A DNA stretch of 64,000 bases from Pycnopodia helianthoides (GCA_032158295.1 CM063262.1:6605394-6669393), one strand, 5' to 3'; positions 22,321 through 35,262 are shown, counted from the first letter of the stretch. Program-made: numbers and translations. Notes: generated from the sequence alone by a model not told the origin.

Positions 22321-23154
22321 TCATTTAGTTTTAATAGGATTCAAAGAAAGTTTACTAGATTTGAACGAGGAAGAGAATTTGATGAGCTCATTGTTGAGAG
22401 TGGAGACAAGACAGTTAAAGCTAGAATCAGAGAAGATAATAGTAGTGTCATCAGCAAACAAGAGAAAAGAAAGCAGGGAAGTTGATTTATGTAAATCATC
22501 TACATAAATTAAGAAGAGAATAGAGTTGCAGTTACCAATATTGGTATATTGAATACGGTTGTCCAAATAGTCATTAAACCACTAAAAAGCGCTTCCCCTT
22601 ACACCATAGAAGTTAAGTTTAGAAAGAAGAATTGTGTTATCAATAGTGTCAAAGGCCTGAATACAGTGAATTACATGCATTGAACCAGAGATGAGATCAG
22701 TTAGGTGAATAAGAGCCATATCGGTAGCGTGATTGCTTCGAAAGCCAAACTGATTGTCAACGAGAATGTTGAAGCTAGAGAGGAATTTGGACAAGCGATT
22801 GTAAACCAGTCGTTTAAGTAGTTTTGAAAAGCAGGGAAGAACGGAAATAGGCCTATGGGATCGCCATTTTTAAGAACGGGAATCACCTTAGCAGCCTTAA
22901 GGTTTGAAGGAACATAACCTGTTACAAAGGAACGATTCAAGATATGGGCTGGGGTGCGCAATAAAGGTTATGACTAACTTTAATGACATAGAAGAACTTA
23001 CTTCATCATAGCCACAACTGGAGTCACTGCTGAGTTTACTAGCCATATCAATTAATTCAGAAGGATCAGTTTGAAAAAGAAATGCACCAATGTTTGTGAA
23101 ATAAGAATTGAAGGCATTGGCATTACAAATAGGGTCTGAAATCAAAGAAAGCAA
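22321..23154 (-). pseudogene. LINE reverse-transcriptase fragment
   Basis: Three minus-strand frames, 23154-22897, 22794-22582 and 22566-22321, together cover RT fingers and palm. Landmarks are DSSCGYDEVSS, NQFGFRSNHATDMALIHLTD, IQAFDTIDNTILLSKLNFYGVRG and the catalytic LLFADDTTII. Several frameshifts and stops separate them. The order and motifs fit the CR1/Jockey group of non-LTR retrotransposons. It is a dead fragment unrelated in position to the LINE at 18.7-19.5 kb. Confidence 0.8.
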
Positions 23155-23405
23155 TTGATGCTGATGCTAAAAGGCACACTAACTAATAAACATAAGAACA
23201 GTAGCGACAAATATTTGAATGCATGAACATAATAAAAATAAGCAAAAGAAAATTAAGGCGAAAGAAACAAGCAAAAGCAGCTAGGCGTTAAAAATCATCA
23301 TATACTGGCTCTTGGGATGAGATGCAGCAACAAAACAGAAGATACAGAAGGTGTTAGATGGATGCTGGAAGTGTGAATGGTGGATATTAAGTTTGACGGG
23401 AGAAG

Positions 23406-24623
23406 TCAGCTAGCTAGTACGCCGCCATAACCTCTCCAGTTACCAGCCACATCCTTTACTTTCTTCCCTCCTTTTATGCTGCAGAGACTTGGCCAACCAT
23501 TTTCTCTTTTTCCTTTAGGTCGGCAGTAGTATAGTGTGCGTAGATCACCCCTTTCTGGTGAAGGGTGGTGGTCAAGGTTGTGGAGGGTGCACCGTCCTTG
23601 GTCTGCAAGTTCGTGTCCTTCACCCTCCACCGAAGTTGGGACACGTGTAGGTGAGTATTGATCCCGCGGTAGAGAGAGTACCTAGGGTGGGTTGAACAAA
23701 GGGGTTACGGTTGAGTGAGTTTCCATTTACAGTGTGCACTGGGAAACATACGATGAATGGAACTGTGTAAACGAAGGGAAATGAGACCATGTCTACAAGA
23801 TGTTTGAACATAACTTCGAGACGTCCCCGTTCGGTTTTTACGAACCCTACGTCAAGCCAGCTGGTCCAAATCATCCGTTGGAAGAGGAAGCCCTGGCAGG
23901 TACACACTCGGACTCTTATCCTCTGTTTATTCTAGAGACACCCCCGCACATTCAAAGAAGAACTGCATTTGATGAGGTAAGGATCAATTTGTTTTTATTT
24001 ACTTTGCTTTTAAGTGCTACTTTTAAAAACTATGTAATCAAATCAATGACGCAACATATTGTACCTTTGTCAAAAGCTTTTACTTCGAATGTTAAACTAT
24101 ATTTTAACAGAACCACCACATCTCACAGAATGAGAGCTTTATATGTTGTCTATAGTACATACTTTTTTTGTCCACCGTTCTGAGGGTTTTATAAACAATG
24201 TCGTATGAGTCTATGTCAAAACTTTTCTTTATGATTGTCAAACTCTATTTAAACATGAACCCCGTCACTTTTCTCCGTCAGATTCGAGAGGTCCACCAAA
24301 ACTCTGGGGAGAATGACGTTGACGATGCACCAGCCTCCCCTTCAGTTGAGCAGAACGACCCCACTCTGGCAGATCATGATGTTAGAACACCACCACATGA
24401 CATACAATATGATATTTACTCCCCCGATCACCCAAACTGCACAGTTTTATCTTCGGTGGAGGGTGGAGGACACGAACCGGCAGACAAAGGACGGTGGAGG
24501 GGGACCCTCCCCCAGTCATCCTCCACGACCTTGACTCACACTATCTACTCACACCATCTACTTACACTATACAGAAAAAGGGAGACTGCTCAGGACTTGT
24601 CAATGATGCTGGATGACCTTTAA
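23406..24623. other. Unassigned candidate: two plus-strand exons between inverted repeats
   Basis: A possible exon at 23800-23975 (starting MFEHNFETSPFGFYEPYVKP) ends GATGAG|GTAAGG. A second at 24283-24623 follows CTCCGTCAG and is in phase. The joined product would be about 172 aa, acidic in the middle. The end of exon 2 (VEGGGHEPADKGRW) is mirrored on the minus strand at 23628-23560 (VEGEGHELADQGRC), so the locus is flanked by inverted copies about 0.85 kb apart. I do not recognise the protein. It could be a fragment of a mobile element or a decayed gene. Confidence 0.3.
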
Positions 24624-24829
24624 CTTGTCCTGATAGCAGTTAAGAAGGTGTTGAGGACTACCATCCAACTTAGGGCCATCACGGTGTGACATTCCTATTT
24701 AACATTGGGAATGTTAAACTTCTTCCTTCAGATTTCTCCGAGATAAGCGCTCGTACCTCGTAACCCGTACCTCGTACACTTTGTTTCAATATTAACTGAT
24801 ATTTCACTGAACAGAAAGACAATGTCGTT

Positions 24830-25453
24830 TCAAAGATTTCTGCAATACCTGAAATCAAAAGTTTGGAGATTATGACACTTTGATTTACTTTTGCTTTTAT
24901 TTCTATTGATTGTATGAAGCTTCTTTCCTGTCTCCCGTGTTTAAGATATGAAAGAGAAGCAAAACTCTCCTCTTGCCCTTGAGCTCGAACAAAATTTGAG
25001 CCAGTTTGTTTTATTAATGAAACACTAAAGTGCAGTGTAAACAATAGGCTACTCACGGAAGAACATCGACAGTGTCGTGTTCAAGGGCCCACAAGATAAC
25101 GAGTGCGCATGTTTGCAAAAGGCAAACAAACTTCATCACTTGTGGCTGAAAAACACGTTTAATCATTGTTTGCAATTGACCAGTAAATCCTTCACTTGGC
25201 CGATTGGAAAGAGGAAAATACTGTACAAGAATGTTACATTGCTACCTGTTTTAAAAGGGCAGTCCAAACGTGGGGCATTTTTTTTATGTAAACTCAAACA
25301 TAAATAACTTTTTGATTGAAATATCTGATAATCATTCGAACCCCGCCAGTTACAATAATCCAAGTGTCTGTGATTTAGATTGAGTGATATGGTGTTATAA
25401 AAACAACACTACAATTCGCCGACATCTTCACATTGACTATAAGTATTCAAATA
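24830..25453 (+). promoter_or_regulatory. Shared promoter region of receptor copy 1
   Basis: About 600 bp upstream of copy 1 matches the region upstream of copy 3 (43030-43632) and, more weakly, an orphan stretch at 37270-37760. Shared blocks include GATTTCTGCAATACC, TGACTTTTGC-like sequence, CTGTCTCCCGTGTTTAA and GAGTGCGCATGTTTGC. The last is a GC-rich core in AT-rich DNA and a candidate factor site. There is no clear TATA box at a standard distance. Confidence 0.55.
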
Positions 25454-28400
25454 ATGGACGGAGGATTTACCCAGAAGTTCACAGTCTTGTTAATTATTGG
25501 ATACATTTGTCAAGGTGAGTCAAAGAAAGAAAAAACTCGGCACCCCGCAGTGTCAATATTAAGAGAGATAGCCTACCGCTCATAAAGTGGGCACACGTGT
25601 ATGAATCGAAGAAAGTCCGTGCGTTGGATTTATAATTTCAGGCTTACACGCATTTTGGTGTGCATTATAGTAATATTAATATAAGTATTTCTTGAAAAAA
25701 ATTTATTTGGATGTAGTGCTGAAGACGAAGACATTCAAGAACAAAATTATTCTAATTAATATTCACCTGGTATGAAATTACTTTGCAGTATTGTTCAGTT
25801 GTTATGTTTATTTGTATCTCTTTATATTTTGAATAGATGTGATCTCGGATGTGGACTTCACAATAGACATGCCCCCAGTCGTCACAGTTTTCGAAGGTGA
25901 AGACGTAGATTTAGAGTGCAAGGCTCGGTATGCAAACGGTACATTGATATCACCCTGTGGTGATCCAAATGGCCTTATACTAAGATGGAAATATAAAAAC
26001 AGTCCGGAAAACAAAGCTGGTGGTGAAATTGCACGCTGTGGTAAATTGGCCGCGTTCAAAAACAAGACTGTGAAATTGAATGAAGACAATGGAAATCTAA
26101 CAATATTGAATATAGGCCTTTCAGATGATGCCGTTGTTCAATGTATAGTGTTTGGACCAAACTCCAAAGGGCATGCAAATAAAACAGAAGTTATAGTGAA
26201 AAAAGGTAAGTGTTACATCAGATTGGTTGCAATTTACGATAACGGAACCTTCACTTATGTCAAAATATTAACTTATCACATTTTCATTTTCGAATGGCGG
26301 CAAACCAAGGATACTTATGCTTGTCTTTAAATAGGCCCAAGGTTACCATACAAATATTTTGTTAAATGATGAAACAATCAACCGAAAAATTCACTCCATT
26401 TTGTAATCTTTGAAAAACTGTTACTGATCAAAAGTTGCTATTTTTGATTTTGTTTACCCTTTTACAACGAATAGCGTTTAACATATTTTTAAGGCCCTGC
26501 CATCACAATGAATGCTAAAGTTTTGCATAATGTGCTTTTATGTTAATCCAGTTTTTAAATACTCAATTGGTGTAAGCCTGCTCTTACCGTAAGTGTTTTC
26601 TAAAACTACTTACACGCTAGATTTTACCCTTCTTGAGATATGTCGCGTTTTAGTAGTATTTCAAACGAAACTGTTTTTCATTATTTGAAAATCTGGGTTT
26701 TTCCTCATTAAATCTGTGATGTTTACACTGTAAAGTAACCGCACAGATACCGTACCTTGAAACATTTTGACAATTATTAACCACCTTTCATGATATAAGT
26801 GACAACAATGTATAACTTGAAAAAATAGTTCGGTCTGTAAATAAAAATGTCAGATTTATTGTATGTCTATCTTTTTATTGAAGCCAATTTTGTGTTCAAA
26901 CTGAAAGAAATCTTAGTCCAGGAGAAGGGGAGAATGTTACCTTACCGTGCTCTGTAATCGACAGCGGCACAACTGATAAGAGAAATTTCACCTATAAGTG
27001 GTCACTTAACAACACCATGCTGCAGTCGTGCATTACAATTGGCGAGGTGGACCAGATGGGAAAGTACGTGCTTCATCATAGCAAGACAAGCTGCAATCTT
27101 ACAATTCTAAACGTGAACTTAAACGACGAAGGAAGATACCAATGTGATGTTCATGACTCCTTCTACAACCAGTCCAACTACAATTATACGGCAATTGTCC
27201 CTGCATGTAAGTTTGCAAAGTAACTGTTATTCATGTCATCTAAAACAAGTATATAGGTTGCAATAATAAAATAGTTTACATCTTTAACAAATTTATAATT
27301 CCCTGTAATAAAGAGAACCTTGTTTATGTTAGTCATGATTTTTCTTTTAATTTCTTTTCGCAGTTCAAACAAACCTGCAGTAATCGAACAACGGAAATTG
27401 CCCTGGCCTTGCAAACAACTTTGATCGTTTCAGTTTCGTCAAAACTTAAGCTGAATATCGTGTCAGTAGTTTTTCGTTAGATGTTCATACAACAAGAAAA
27501 GTATTGTTCCGTCTCCTTAAAAGTATCTTTTAATGATGATTGTGATGTTTACTTATCATATTTAGTTTTCTTTTTCGCACTTTGAACTAAACTAGCGCAA
27601 CAGCAACGTCTTTAATATGTCCATAATTTTAATGAACAAATTTAATGTTATTGGCTTCTTAAGATCATAAGTTTAGTAAGTCGGATAAAAGTGCGTTCGT
27701 TATCAAGTGCAAAGCTATTTTTGCAACTCTTCGAGGGGTTGGTTTAATGAGTTGTTTGTTTATAAGGAATGTATCCAATTAGTCTTTGTCAATGATCACG
27801 TGCCTAATTTAAAGAAGCCACAATATGAACCGTCCGCTTTGGTTTGAAGCAACTAACCCCTTCTTGCAAACCAATTAAAGTAAAATTAATTGGATCCCCA
27901 ATTGTTTAGAAGTGTTTGACTTTTTAGTGCAATATTTAACTGTTCACGATCGCAACTAACTCGTTCCTATGAACATTTTCGTTTCTCTCTTCAAGTTTAT
28001 CTCAAAGAACAGGTCAAAAAAAGAAAAAAAAACAACGTACGGTACAAAATAACACTACACATAATTCCATGGAAAAGCTGGACAAAGGTTGTTTCAATGG
28101 AAATATTCATAGTTTACGAAAAGTTTTCACATATATTTAGTAAGTTAATGAAAAATTCAAGTTGGGATTCCGGGTCGATAGCTTTTCTGATGATAACATT
28201 TACTTATATAACTTTCTAACTTACTTGTCTTCAGTGATTAAGTTAGTTTTTTTTTTTTTTTTTTTTTTTTTTTTGCATACAAAGCTCAACCCCCATTGAT
28301 CACAACAATGCAAGCAGCAACTAACTTTATTGAAGGTGTGGAATCAACGGCCACAAAAAGCTTGACTTTGGAAACGTCTCAAGGTAAGTCAAATTAGCAA

Positions 28401-31400
28401 TTCCCTTAGTTTTCATGTTTTGAATCTCTTTGATTTAGATTGTTCAAGAAGATCAAGAAACAAGTTTTGTCAATCTTCTTATTAGCAATAATCTCTGCCC
28501 GCCATCACATTTCATATCACATCGTTCTGTTATTCACATCACGTGTTTGACTTTAATTTGAACCATCAATTATAATATAAAAAAATATTAAATCTATTCA
28601 ATCATTAAGAGAAGGTATCAAGAATGCTTTAATAAGTCAACAACACTGTGGGGTGCTGGTCTTCATTACGTATGGTAATGACCGGATTGGTGGTTGGCCG
28701 CTGTTAAGCACATTGCATAAAGAAATATTACACAACAATTCTAAGCTTGTTATTGTGCAAATTTTTGCAATGTCTTCGAGCAAAATGTATGAAATTTCCC
28801 CTTTTTCAGGTGTACCTAAGTTCGCCTCGCCCTCTCCTACACATGATTTGTAAAAAGAGTAAGGACCTAATTTGCCTTTTTAAACCTCCTTGTTTTGCTT
28901 TTTAGATGTTCAATATTTACCTTTACGTACGATTGTTTCCTTGCTCGTTCCTTTATGAAATGTTTCCTTTGACATCGTTCTTGTTATTTTTTCCAAAGGT
29001 TTCTCAAAGAAACAGGTCATAAAAAAGAAAAAAACAACGTACGGTACAAAATAACACTACACATATTCTTGCATGGAAAATTGCTGACAAGTGTTGTTCA
29101 ATGAATTCATAGTTCGAAAGTTTTCCATATATTAGTAATTAAGAAAATTCAGTGGATCGGTGATACTTTGATGAAACTTTACTAATAATTTCTAACTTAC
29201 TTGTCTTCAGTGATTAAGTTAGTTTTTTTTTTTTTTTTTTTTTTTTTTTGCATACAAAGCTCAACCCCCATTGATCACAACAATGCAAGCAGCAACTAAC
29301 TTTATTGAAGGTGTGGAATCAACGGCCACAAAAAGCTTGACTTTGGAAACGTCTCAAGGTAAGTCAAATTAGCAATTCCCTTAGTTTTCATGTTTTGAAT
29401 CTCTTTGATTTAGATTGTTCAAGAAGGTCAAGAAACAAGTTTTGTCAATCTTCTTATTAGCAATAATCTCTGCCCGCCATCACATTTCATATCACATCGT
29501 TCTGTTATACACATCACGTGTTTGACTTTAATTTGAACCATCAATTATAATATACAAAAATATTAAATCTATTCAATCATTAAGAGAAGGTATCAAGAAT
29601 GCTTTAATAAGTCAACAACACTGTGGGGTGCTGGTCTTCATTACGTATGGTAATGACCGGAATGGTGGTTGGCCGCTGTTAAGCACATTGCATAAAGAAA
29701 TATTACACAACAATTCTAAGCTTGTTATTGTGCAAATTTTTGCAATGTCTTCGAGCAATCAGAGTGCATAAACTCTCCACGGTATTTGTTATTCTGCTCA
29801 ATTCAAGTGTCTTGAACCGAAACGATTTTTTTCTTGCAAAAACTAATGAGTTCATCTCAAGGACAAAGGCATAGGTTAATAACAAAGGAAATAGTGTTTT
29901 GACAACAATAAGATTTAATTAATCAGCAGGGAAATCATTTTTGTTCCTAATGTTTGATTTGTGACCTTAATCAAACTATTTTTTTTTTTTTTTTTTTTTT
30001 TACATCTTAGTTGTCTATGTTAAACACTATTTTCTGAACCTGTAATGGTCTGTATAAAGGGTTAGGTGCTACTGCATTGGATCCCGTTGCTCGGAAAGAC
30101 CTGATTTTGATTACAACCTTGCTATCATCCGGACTATTCCTGACTACAATAAGCCTGCTGGTTGTCGCATTGAGGCTACGTAAAGAACGTAAGACTGGAT
30201 ATCGAAATAGAGATTTTAGGAGATCTCAATACGTCAATACTAGCAAAATCTATCGTTTCAGAAAGAGTTGTAACTACAGGGCTTTTGGTGTACTCAAAGA
30301 CAGGTTACCTTGCCTAATATAAATTACTTTCTTGATGTCATTGTCCTACGTGGTCGTCAACTTGAACACATCGAAAACACTCTTATCGAGGCCAAAATAG
30401 ACATTTGGTTTCGATGGCAACAACAAATTTCCCATAATTTGTATGACAACAAAAGTGACAAATACAATGTACTTCGGCCCAAACGGCAGGAAACTGTTAT
30501 GATGGGTCCAAACAAGGTTAACAAAAGTTATTACAGAATATATACATAGTAATCATAACGTTTAACACTTCAATATTCGCTTTCTTCCTTTTCAAGTAAA
30601 TAAAGGCAACAAAACAAAATAAACAACATTCTGGTATTCCAGCAAATGTACTGACAACTTCAAGCCTTGCATTTTATACCCAAAACAATTATTTCAAAAC
30701 AAGCTGTGGTGAGAATGTGTATTACGGCAGGTTTTTGAATCTGCCATTTCGAGAGGAATTTGTGTGTGATTGTAATAACTTTTTCATTAACAAATATTTT
30801 ATGAAACATGTTAATAAATTCAACAGTAAAACAAATTTCATTTACAAGTCTCTGTTTTCTTTCAGGTTCTTCGGCAGTCCGTGTCAACCAAACGTAAGTA
30901 GCTCTATAGTGAGTGCCATATCCGGTTTTTCGTTACTGTTCATTTTATTTTGACAAACATTCGAGTGCTATTTCTGGGTTTTAGTTTCTGTTTTTTTGTC
31001 CATAAGACTCGGTACAGACTAAGTAGCTTAACATGTGTATGGGCAAAAAACACAAAAGCTTATAATGTTCTTTAATTCTCCGACACAAAGTTAGCATCTA
31101 TTAAAATATTAATACTAATACGAAATCAAAACAATCCAGTCAAACCTTTGGAAAAAATAACAAGAACGATGTCAAAGGAAAACATTTCATAAAGGAACGA
31201 GCAAGGAAACAATCGTACGTAAAGGTAAATATTGAACATCTAAAAAGCAAAACAAGGAGGTTTAAAAAGGCAAATTAGGTCCTTACTCTTTTTACAAATC
31301 ATGTGTAGGAGAGGACACTTTTTTCGTAAACTAACTGAAAACTCTTCATATACAGACAGTGAATTGAATAATACGTTAATTTTCAAACAGCGATGATGCT

Positions 31401-32062
31401 AACAGAGCTACTGTGGCTTTCAGACGAAGCCCCTCACACGAAAGCGTACAAATAGTTGACATAAATCTGTCAAGCAGAGGCGAAAACCAAGGTAAAACAA
31501 ACAAGTAGTTTTTATTAATCTGTTTAAAGTTTGGAACAAAACTCTGTGGGCAGGTAGCTGCACTGCTGCTATCTGGGTACATGAGGTTCATTCATCTGTT
31601 AAGCAAAATGGCTAAGAAGTAATACACAATGTATATATTATGTTTGTTGATATGTACCGTAATTTTATTCTGAACAGCAACAAATAAACACAAACAAACA
31701 CCTAAAAATTGCAAACTCCATCCATTTTCCGAGTGACAATTTTTGAACTGTTGCTGTTCGTTTTAAACTACACATTGTCTTTTGTGTGCCCGTTGCAATT
31801 AGGATTTTAACAACGATGAAGCTATATTTTAAAAATTCCCTTTTACACAATATCGTGTTAAAATACAGGAGCGGCTTATGCAGAAATTGGAGAGATTGGC
31901 GACCAACCTACATCGACAATCAATAACCGTCTTAAAGTCATAAATCATACATATAATTACAATGATGAAGGGAAGCTGAGGTTGGCTAGTATGGAAGATG
32001 AAGCACCCGGCCCGCCCCGACCACCTCGTGGGATTTTTAACCCACCAACTCATTGGCAGTAA
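25454..32062 (+). CDS. Two-Ig-domain membrane receptor, copy 1 (frameshift in second Ig exon)
   Basis: Exons: 25454-25514 signal peptide; 25837-26205 Ig1; 26884-27206 Ig2; 28285-28383 stalk, repeated at 29260-29358; 30060-30188 transmembrane; 30866-30893; 31391-31491; 31869-32062 tail ending TAA. Most junctions are phase 1 with GT/AG. Ig1 has LEC, LRW and SDDAVVQC plus a second Cys pair. Ig2 has LPCS, YKWS and DEGRYQC. The helix (LILITTLLSSGLFLTTISLL) has no charge. The tail has AAYAEI and PGPPRPPRG, an SH3-type site. Against copies 2 and 3 the Ig2 exon lacks one G near 26892, so the normal acceptor gives a stop at its start. Because the exon is phase 1 at both ends, skipping it would restore a one-Ig receptor. 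A sequencing error is also possible. AATAAA lies at 32251. The ligand is unknown; an immune or self-recognition surface receptor is inferred. Confidence 0.8.
28000..29757 (+). repeat. Tandem duplication of the stalk-exon segment in copy 1
   Basis: Two units, about 28000-28787 and about 29003-29757, each carry AACAACGTACGGTACAAAAT, a long T tract, the 99-bp stalk exon and 400 bp of downstream intron. The exon copies are identical and the introns differ by few bases, so the event is recent. Flanks of unit 2 match copy 3, so unit 1 is the added one. It is joined to unit 2 by an inverted fragment (28815-29005). Confidence 0.85.
28815..31312. repeat. Inverted repeat, about 170-bp arms (28815-29005 and 31145-31312)
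   Basis: The arm at 28845-29005 is an almost exact reverse complement of 31145-31312 (for example AAAAATAACAAGAACGATGT on the plus strand at 31154). Copy 3 has this sequence only in the downstream position (about 58775-58970), so the 28.9-kb arm is the derived, inverted copy. It sits between the two stalk-exon units. Confidence 0.8.
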
Positions 32063-32099
32063 CGATGAGAAATAAGGTACAGTTCCTTGCAGAGCTTCG

Positions 32100-32970
32100 A
32101 CGGGGACTACATTAATTTAATGAAACCCCTTTTTGTATACTGGTAGGCCATATCCTCTTTTAAAGTAATGTTTCACATTTTGTTCGAAACGAAAACAAAT
32201 GTCAATATCGTGGTGTCCTTGAATCATTTTGTTTGTGTTCAGCTAACTGTAATAAAGAAAGTGGAATACTTTCATCCTTTCAAAATCAGCCCCCAAAACA
32301 AAATTGTCTTCGTATTGATTTATACACAAATAAATAATTACTGTAGTTAGGTGTGATGTCTGTCCGAAAAGACTTTCCTGGCGTAGGAGAGATGCATAAA
32401 AAAGAAATGGGTCTACAATGAGTCACAAAGTTGACAATACAAAAATAAAAACAAGTTTTCATATGAGTTTTGAAACTGGTCTAAGGAATGTTGAAGTATC
32501 CAAGAGTTGTTTGACGAGTAGCTAGCTTAGCAAACTATATTATAATTATGTATAAACAGAGAACTTACCACATAGTTAAACCTAAATGTACAGTAATCCT
32601 TAAATAAGAAAAACAAGACCAATGACATGGCTGGAGTAATTTAAGAAACTTGCACGGTTCACCCGGAAGTTCAAACTGGTACTCTGAAATACTTTCACTG
32701 CCACTCTGTTCAGTCAAGTTCACCATTATAAACTCAACATGAATACATGGTTAGAAAAGTTGGAGGGAAAGCAAAATCTGCCCCCTCAAGCCCCCTCCCC
32801 CCAGCCCCTTTTCCTTTTTACAGCTTCTCCAAATTAATTAACCCCCTCTTGTCGATTAATTCAATCATTTGTAAGGTTTTTTGAATTTCTTTTGGGTTGG
32901 AATAACATGTGTTATGGTATACAGGGCCTATATACCAGTACCAGTCTGTTGAGACCATACACCGTTTGAG
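32100..32970. other. 3' flank of receptor copy 1, no gene
   Basis: Contains the 3' UTR-like stretch with TTTGTTTGTGTTCAGCTAAC at about 32229, which recurs at 62430 downstream of copy 3. This shows that the whole gene with its 3' flank was duplicated. No other gene is seen. Confidence 0.5.
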
Positions 32971-32977
32971 AATGAGT

Positions 32978-33302
32978 GTTATCTTTGAATTCCGTATTTC
33001 GAAGATGTGTTATCTTTGAATTCCCTATTTCGAAGATGTGTTATCTTCAATTTCAATATTTCTAGAAAATGTTAATATTGATTTCAATATTTACAAGATA
33101 TGCTATCATTGATTTCAACATTTCCAAAATATGTTATCATTGAGTTCAACATTTCCAAAATATGTTATCAGTGATTTCTGTATTTCCAAGATATGTTATC
33201 AGTGATTTCTGTATTTCCAAGATATGTTATCAGTGATTTCTGTATTTCCAAGATATGTCATCTTTGAATTCTGTATTTCCAAGATATGTTATCAGTGATG
33301 TG
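32978..33302 (+). repeat. 31-bp minisatellite, about 10 units
   Basis: The unit is close to GATATGTTATCAGTGATTTC followed by TGTATTTCCAA. Units are more diverged at the left end (GAAGATGTGTTATCTTTGAA) and nearly identical in the middle, as expected for an array expanding internally. Confidence 0.85.
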
Positions 33303-34572
33303 TACAATTCTGTGTTTCTATGATAAATTATTTCGGTAACGCAGTAACATGATGGTCATATACGCTTCCCTACTCAAGTCCTTTCATCAAGATGTCTATT
33401 TTGAGGGCTCAGCCATTTTTAATGAGCCCCACTTCCTCCTGTTTGACCTCTTGCATACTGAGTTCTCATGAATCACATGATTTCCATTCATAAGACCTGG
33501 AGATGGCAATACCTTGTCGAACCTTGTTGTACCGCGTGGTACATCAAAGCATTACCGCGTGTTAGATTATGAGGTCCTCCTTAAACCGATGGCCAATGAG
33601 AAGGCTCAATCTCAAAGAAAATGTTGGGGTCGCAGGCCCAGAGATGATGGGGATTATTTATACTGGTAGTATTAGTAGGATTGGTAACGTTAATATATGT
33701 GGTGCTAATTGTGTGTATTGCTACTGGCACTAGTAGTAGTAATACTAGTTTGAGTCGTGTCAGTTATCTGCAATAAATTCGAGTACTAGTTCATTACATA
33801 CAGACGCTGCTTGTCCAAATACAATCAATGTTCTAGAAAAAAAAAAACGCATTTGAAAGATATTCAATCCTAATAGTGGGTGCCCTGAATTGTGTGTGTC
33901 GGGCACATAATGGCAAAGCTTTAAGTTAAGCCACAGGTTTTCCTGGTAATAAGTGGTATCGTTTTGTATTTTGTTTTAATAGTAATCCAGATTATAACTA
34001 GAATCGGAAGAAGTATAGAACAAAACACATAAAAACCTAATCATACTGTTTGTATTTCTATTTTAAACAAGTTAAGATACTGCAACTAGTTGGCAACGCA
34101 AGTTTCATCAAATTGGCTACCAATAAGACAATAATAAGACAATATGATCACCCGTAAATGTGTATTATTACTATTGTTAAGTGTTGTAATGTGTATATAA
34201 TATTGAAGGCCATCAGGCTTTGCTTTGAAGGCACGTCAAATGTAATGGCTTGTTTGTAAGTGACAAAATCGCGCACAGATTGGAACTTCACCAGCATGAT
34301 TTAATTGTTCTCGTGTTACTATTTACAGGTAAAGGTATGATTATATGTTTTTAATACCAAAATCAGTTTATTTGCGTTCACAGACTGCAACAATCATAAG
34401 CTGATTGTTTGAAGTATGAAGACGAGGCTCTACACACATGGCGGATCCATGCAAGTAGCGAATACTTTGCGAACGGCGACGAGACCAATATACAGGTTCT
34501 TTTCAGAACCAACACTTATCCCAAAATAGATCTAAACATGGTTGTAGGCCTACCCGCAAGTTCACTGTAGAC
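33303..34572. other. Intergenic, no gene seen
   Basis: No supportable coding frame. A short run of TAGTA-type triplet repeats lies around 33665-33750. Confidence 0.35.
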
Positions 34573-35262
34573 CATAGAGCTAGCTATATATATTGACTAG
34601 AGCGCTAACTTGCTCTGAGTTTAGAAGCCACCCTGGGCGCAGACATGTTTGATGTGTTGCGTGACTACGGAACGATTTTAATTTTAAGAGAGCACACATG
34701 GCCGCGAAAATTTTGCATTCGGCGTACGCGCTTACGTACGCGCCATATTTAATCTAACGATCATTGCTCTTGTAAACAGGTGATTTTAGTGATGTCTTAA
34801 AAAAAATATGTAGTAGGTGATTCTCTGATGTTATTACTTACGTCTTAGGAAAAAATGCTGAGTCGAACTAAAGCCTTGTTTGGGAGGATTCAATGCTTCA
34901 AGATGTCAAGGGGAAAAAACGAAATCTACTTCAAGGATACACAATATGCCGGCAAGAATGACGAACTCAAAAAAAAAACACGTATACACGCAAACGCACA
35001 TGTTAAACATGACGCACATGACGCTCGCAGTTTGTACGCTCATTAGCAGATTGTGCGTTCTCATTTGCTGCATATTTGGTTCGATGACGCATAGAAAAGA
35101 ACAAACGCTTTATTATGCAAATAGCCGTACAATTGCCGTACAAAATTTCAAGCTTTTGTATTGGTTTGTACATAAACATGGATGCGCCCACACGGCTTCA
35201 AAACCTTAGTGCGTGTATAACGGGGTGTTAGCGCTCTAGTCAATATATATAGCTCTATGCTG
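34573..35262. mobile_element. Non-autonomous element, about 33-bp terminal inverted repeats
   Basis: Left end CATAGAGCTAGCTATATATA then TTGACTAGAGCGCTAAC. The right end at 35229-35262 is GTTAGCGCTCTAGTCAATAT then ATATAGCTCTATG, the reverse complement apart from a 4-bp difference. The interior has CATGGATGCGCCCACACGG, related to 8455. No transposase frame. Confidence 0.7.

Noticed and set aside
30077..30549. Continuation of the transmembrane exon frame as a longer tail in receptor copy 1
   Set aside because: A clear donor follows GAAC at 30188, and the matching exon of copy 3 also ends there. The read-through frame is not conserved.
32978..33302. CRISPR-like array
   Set aside because: The 31-bp units are directly adjacent without unique spacers, and the DNA is animal. 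It is a minisatellite.
34855..35209. Overlapping plus-strand frames as a small gene
   Set aside because: They lie wholly inside a short inverted-repeat element and lack a recognisable domain or splice signals.
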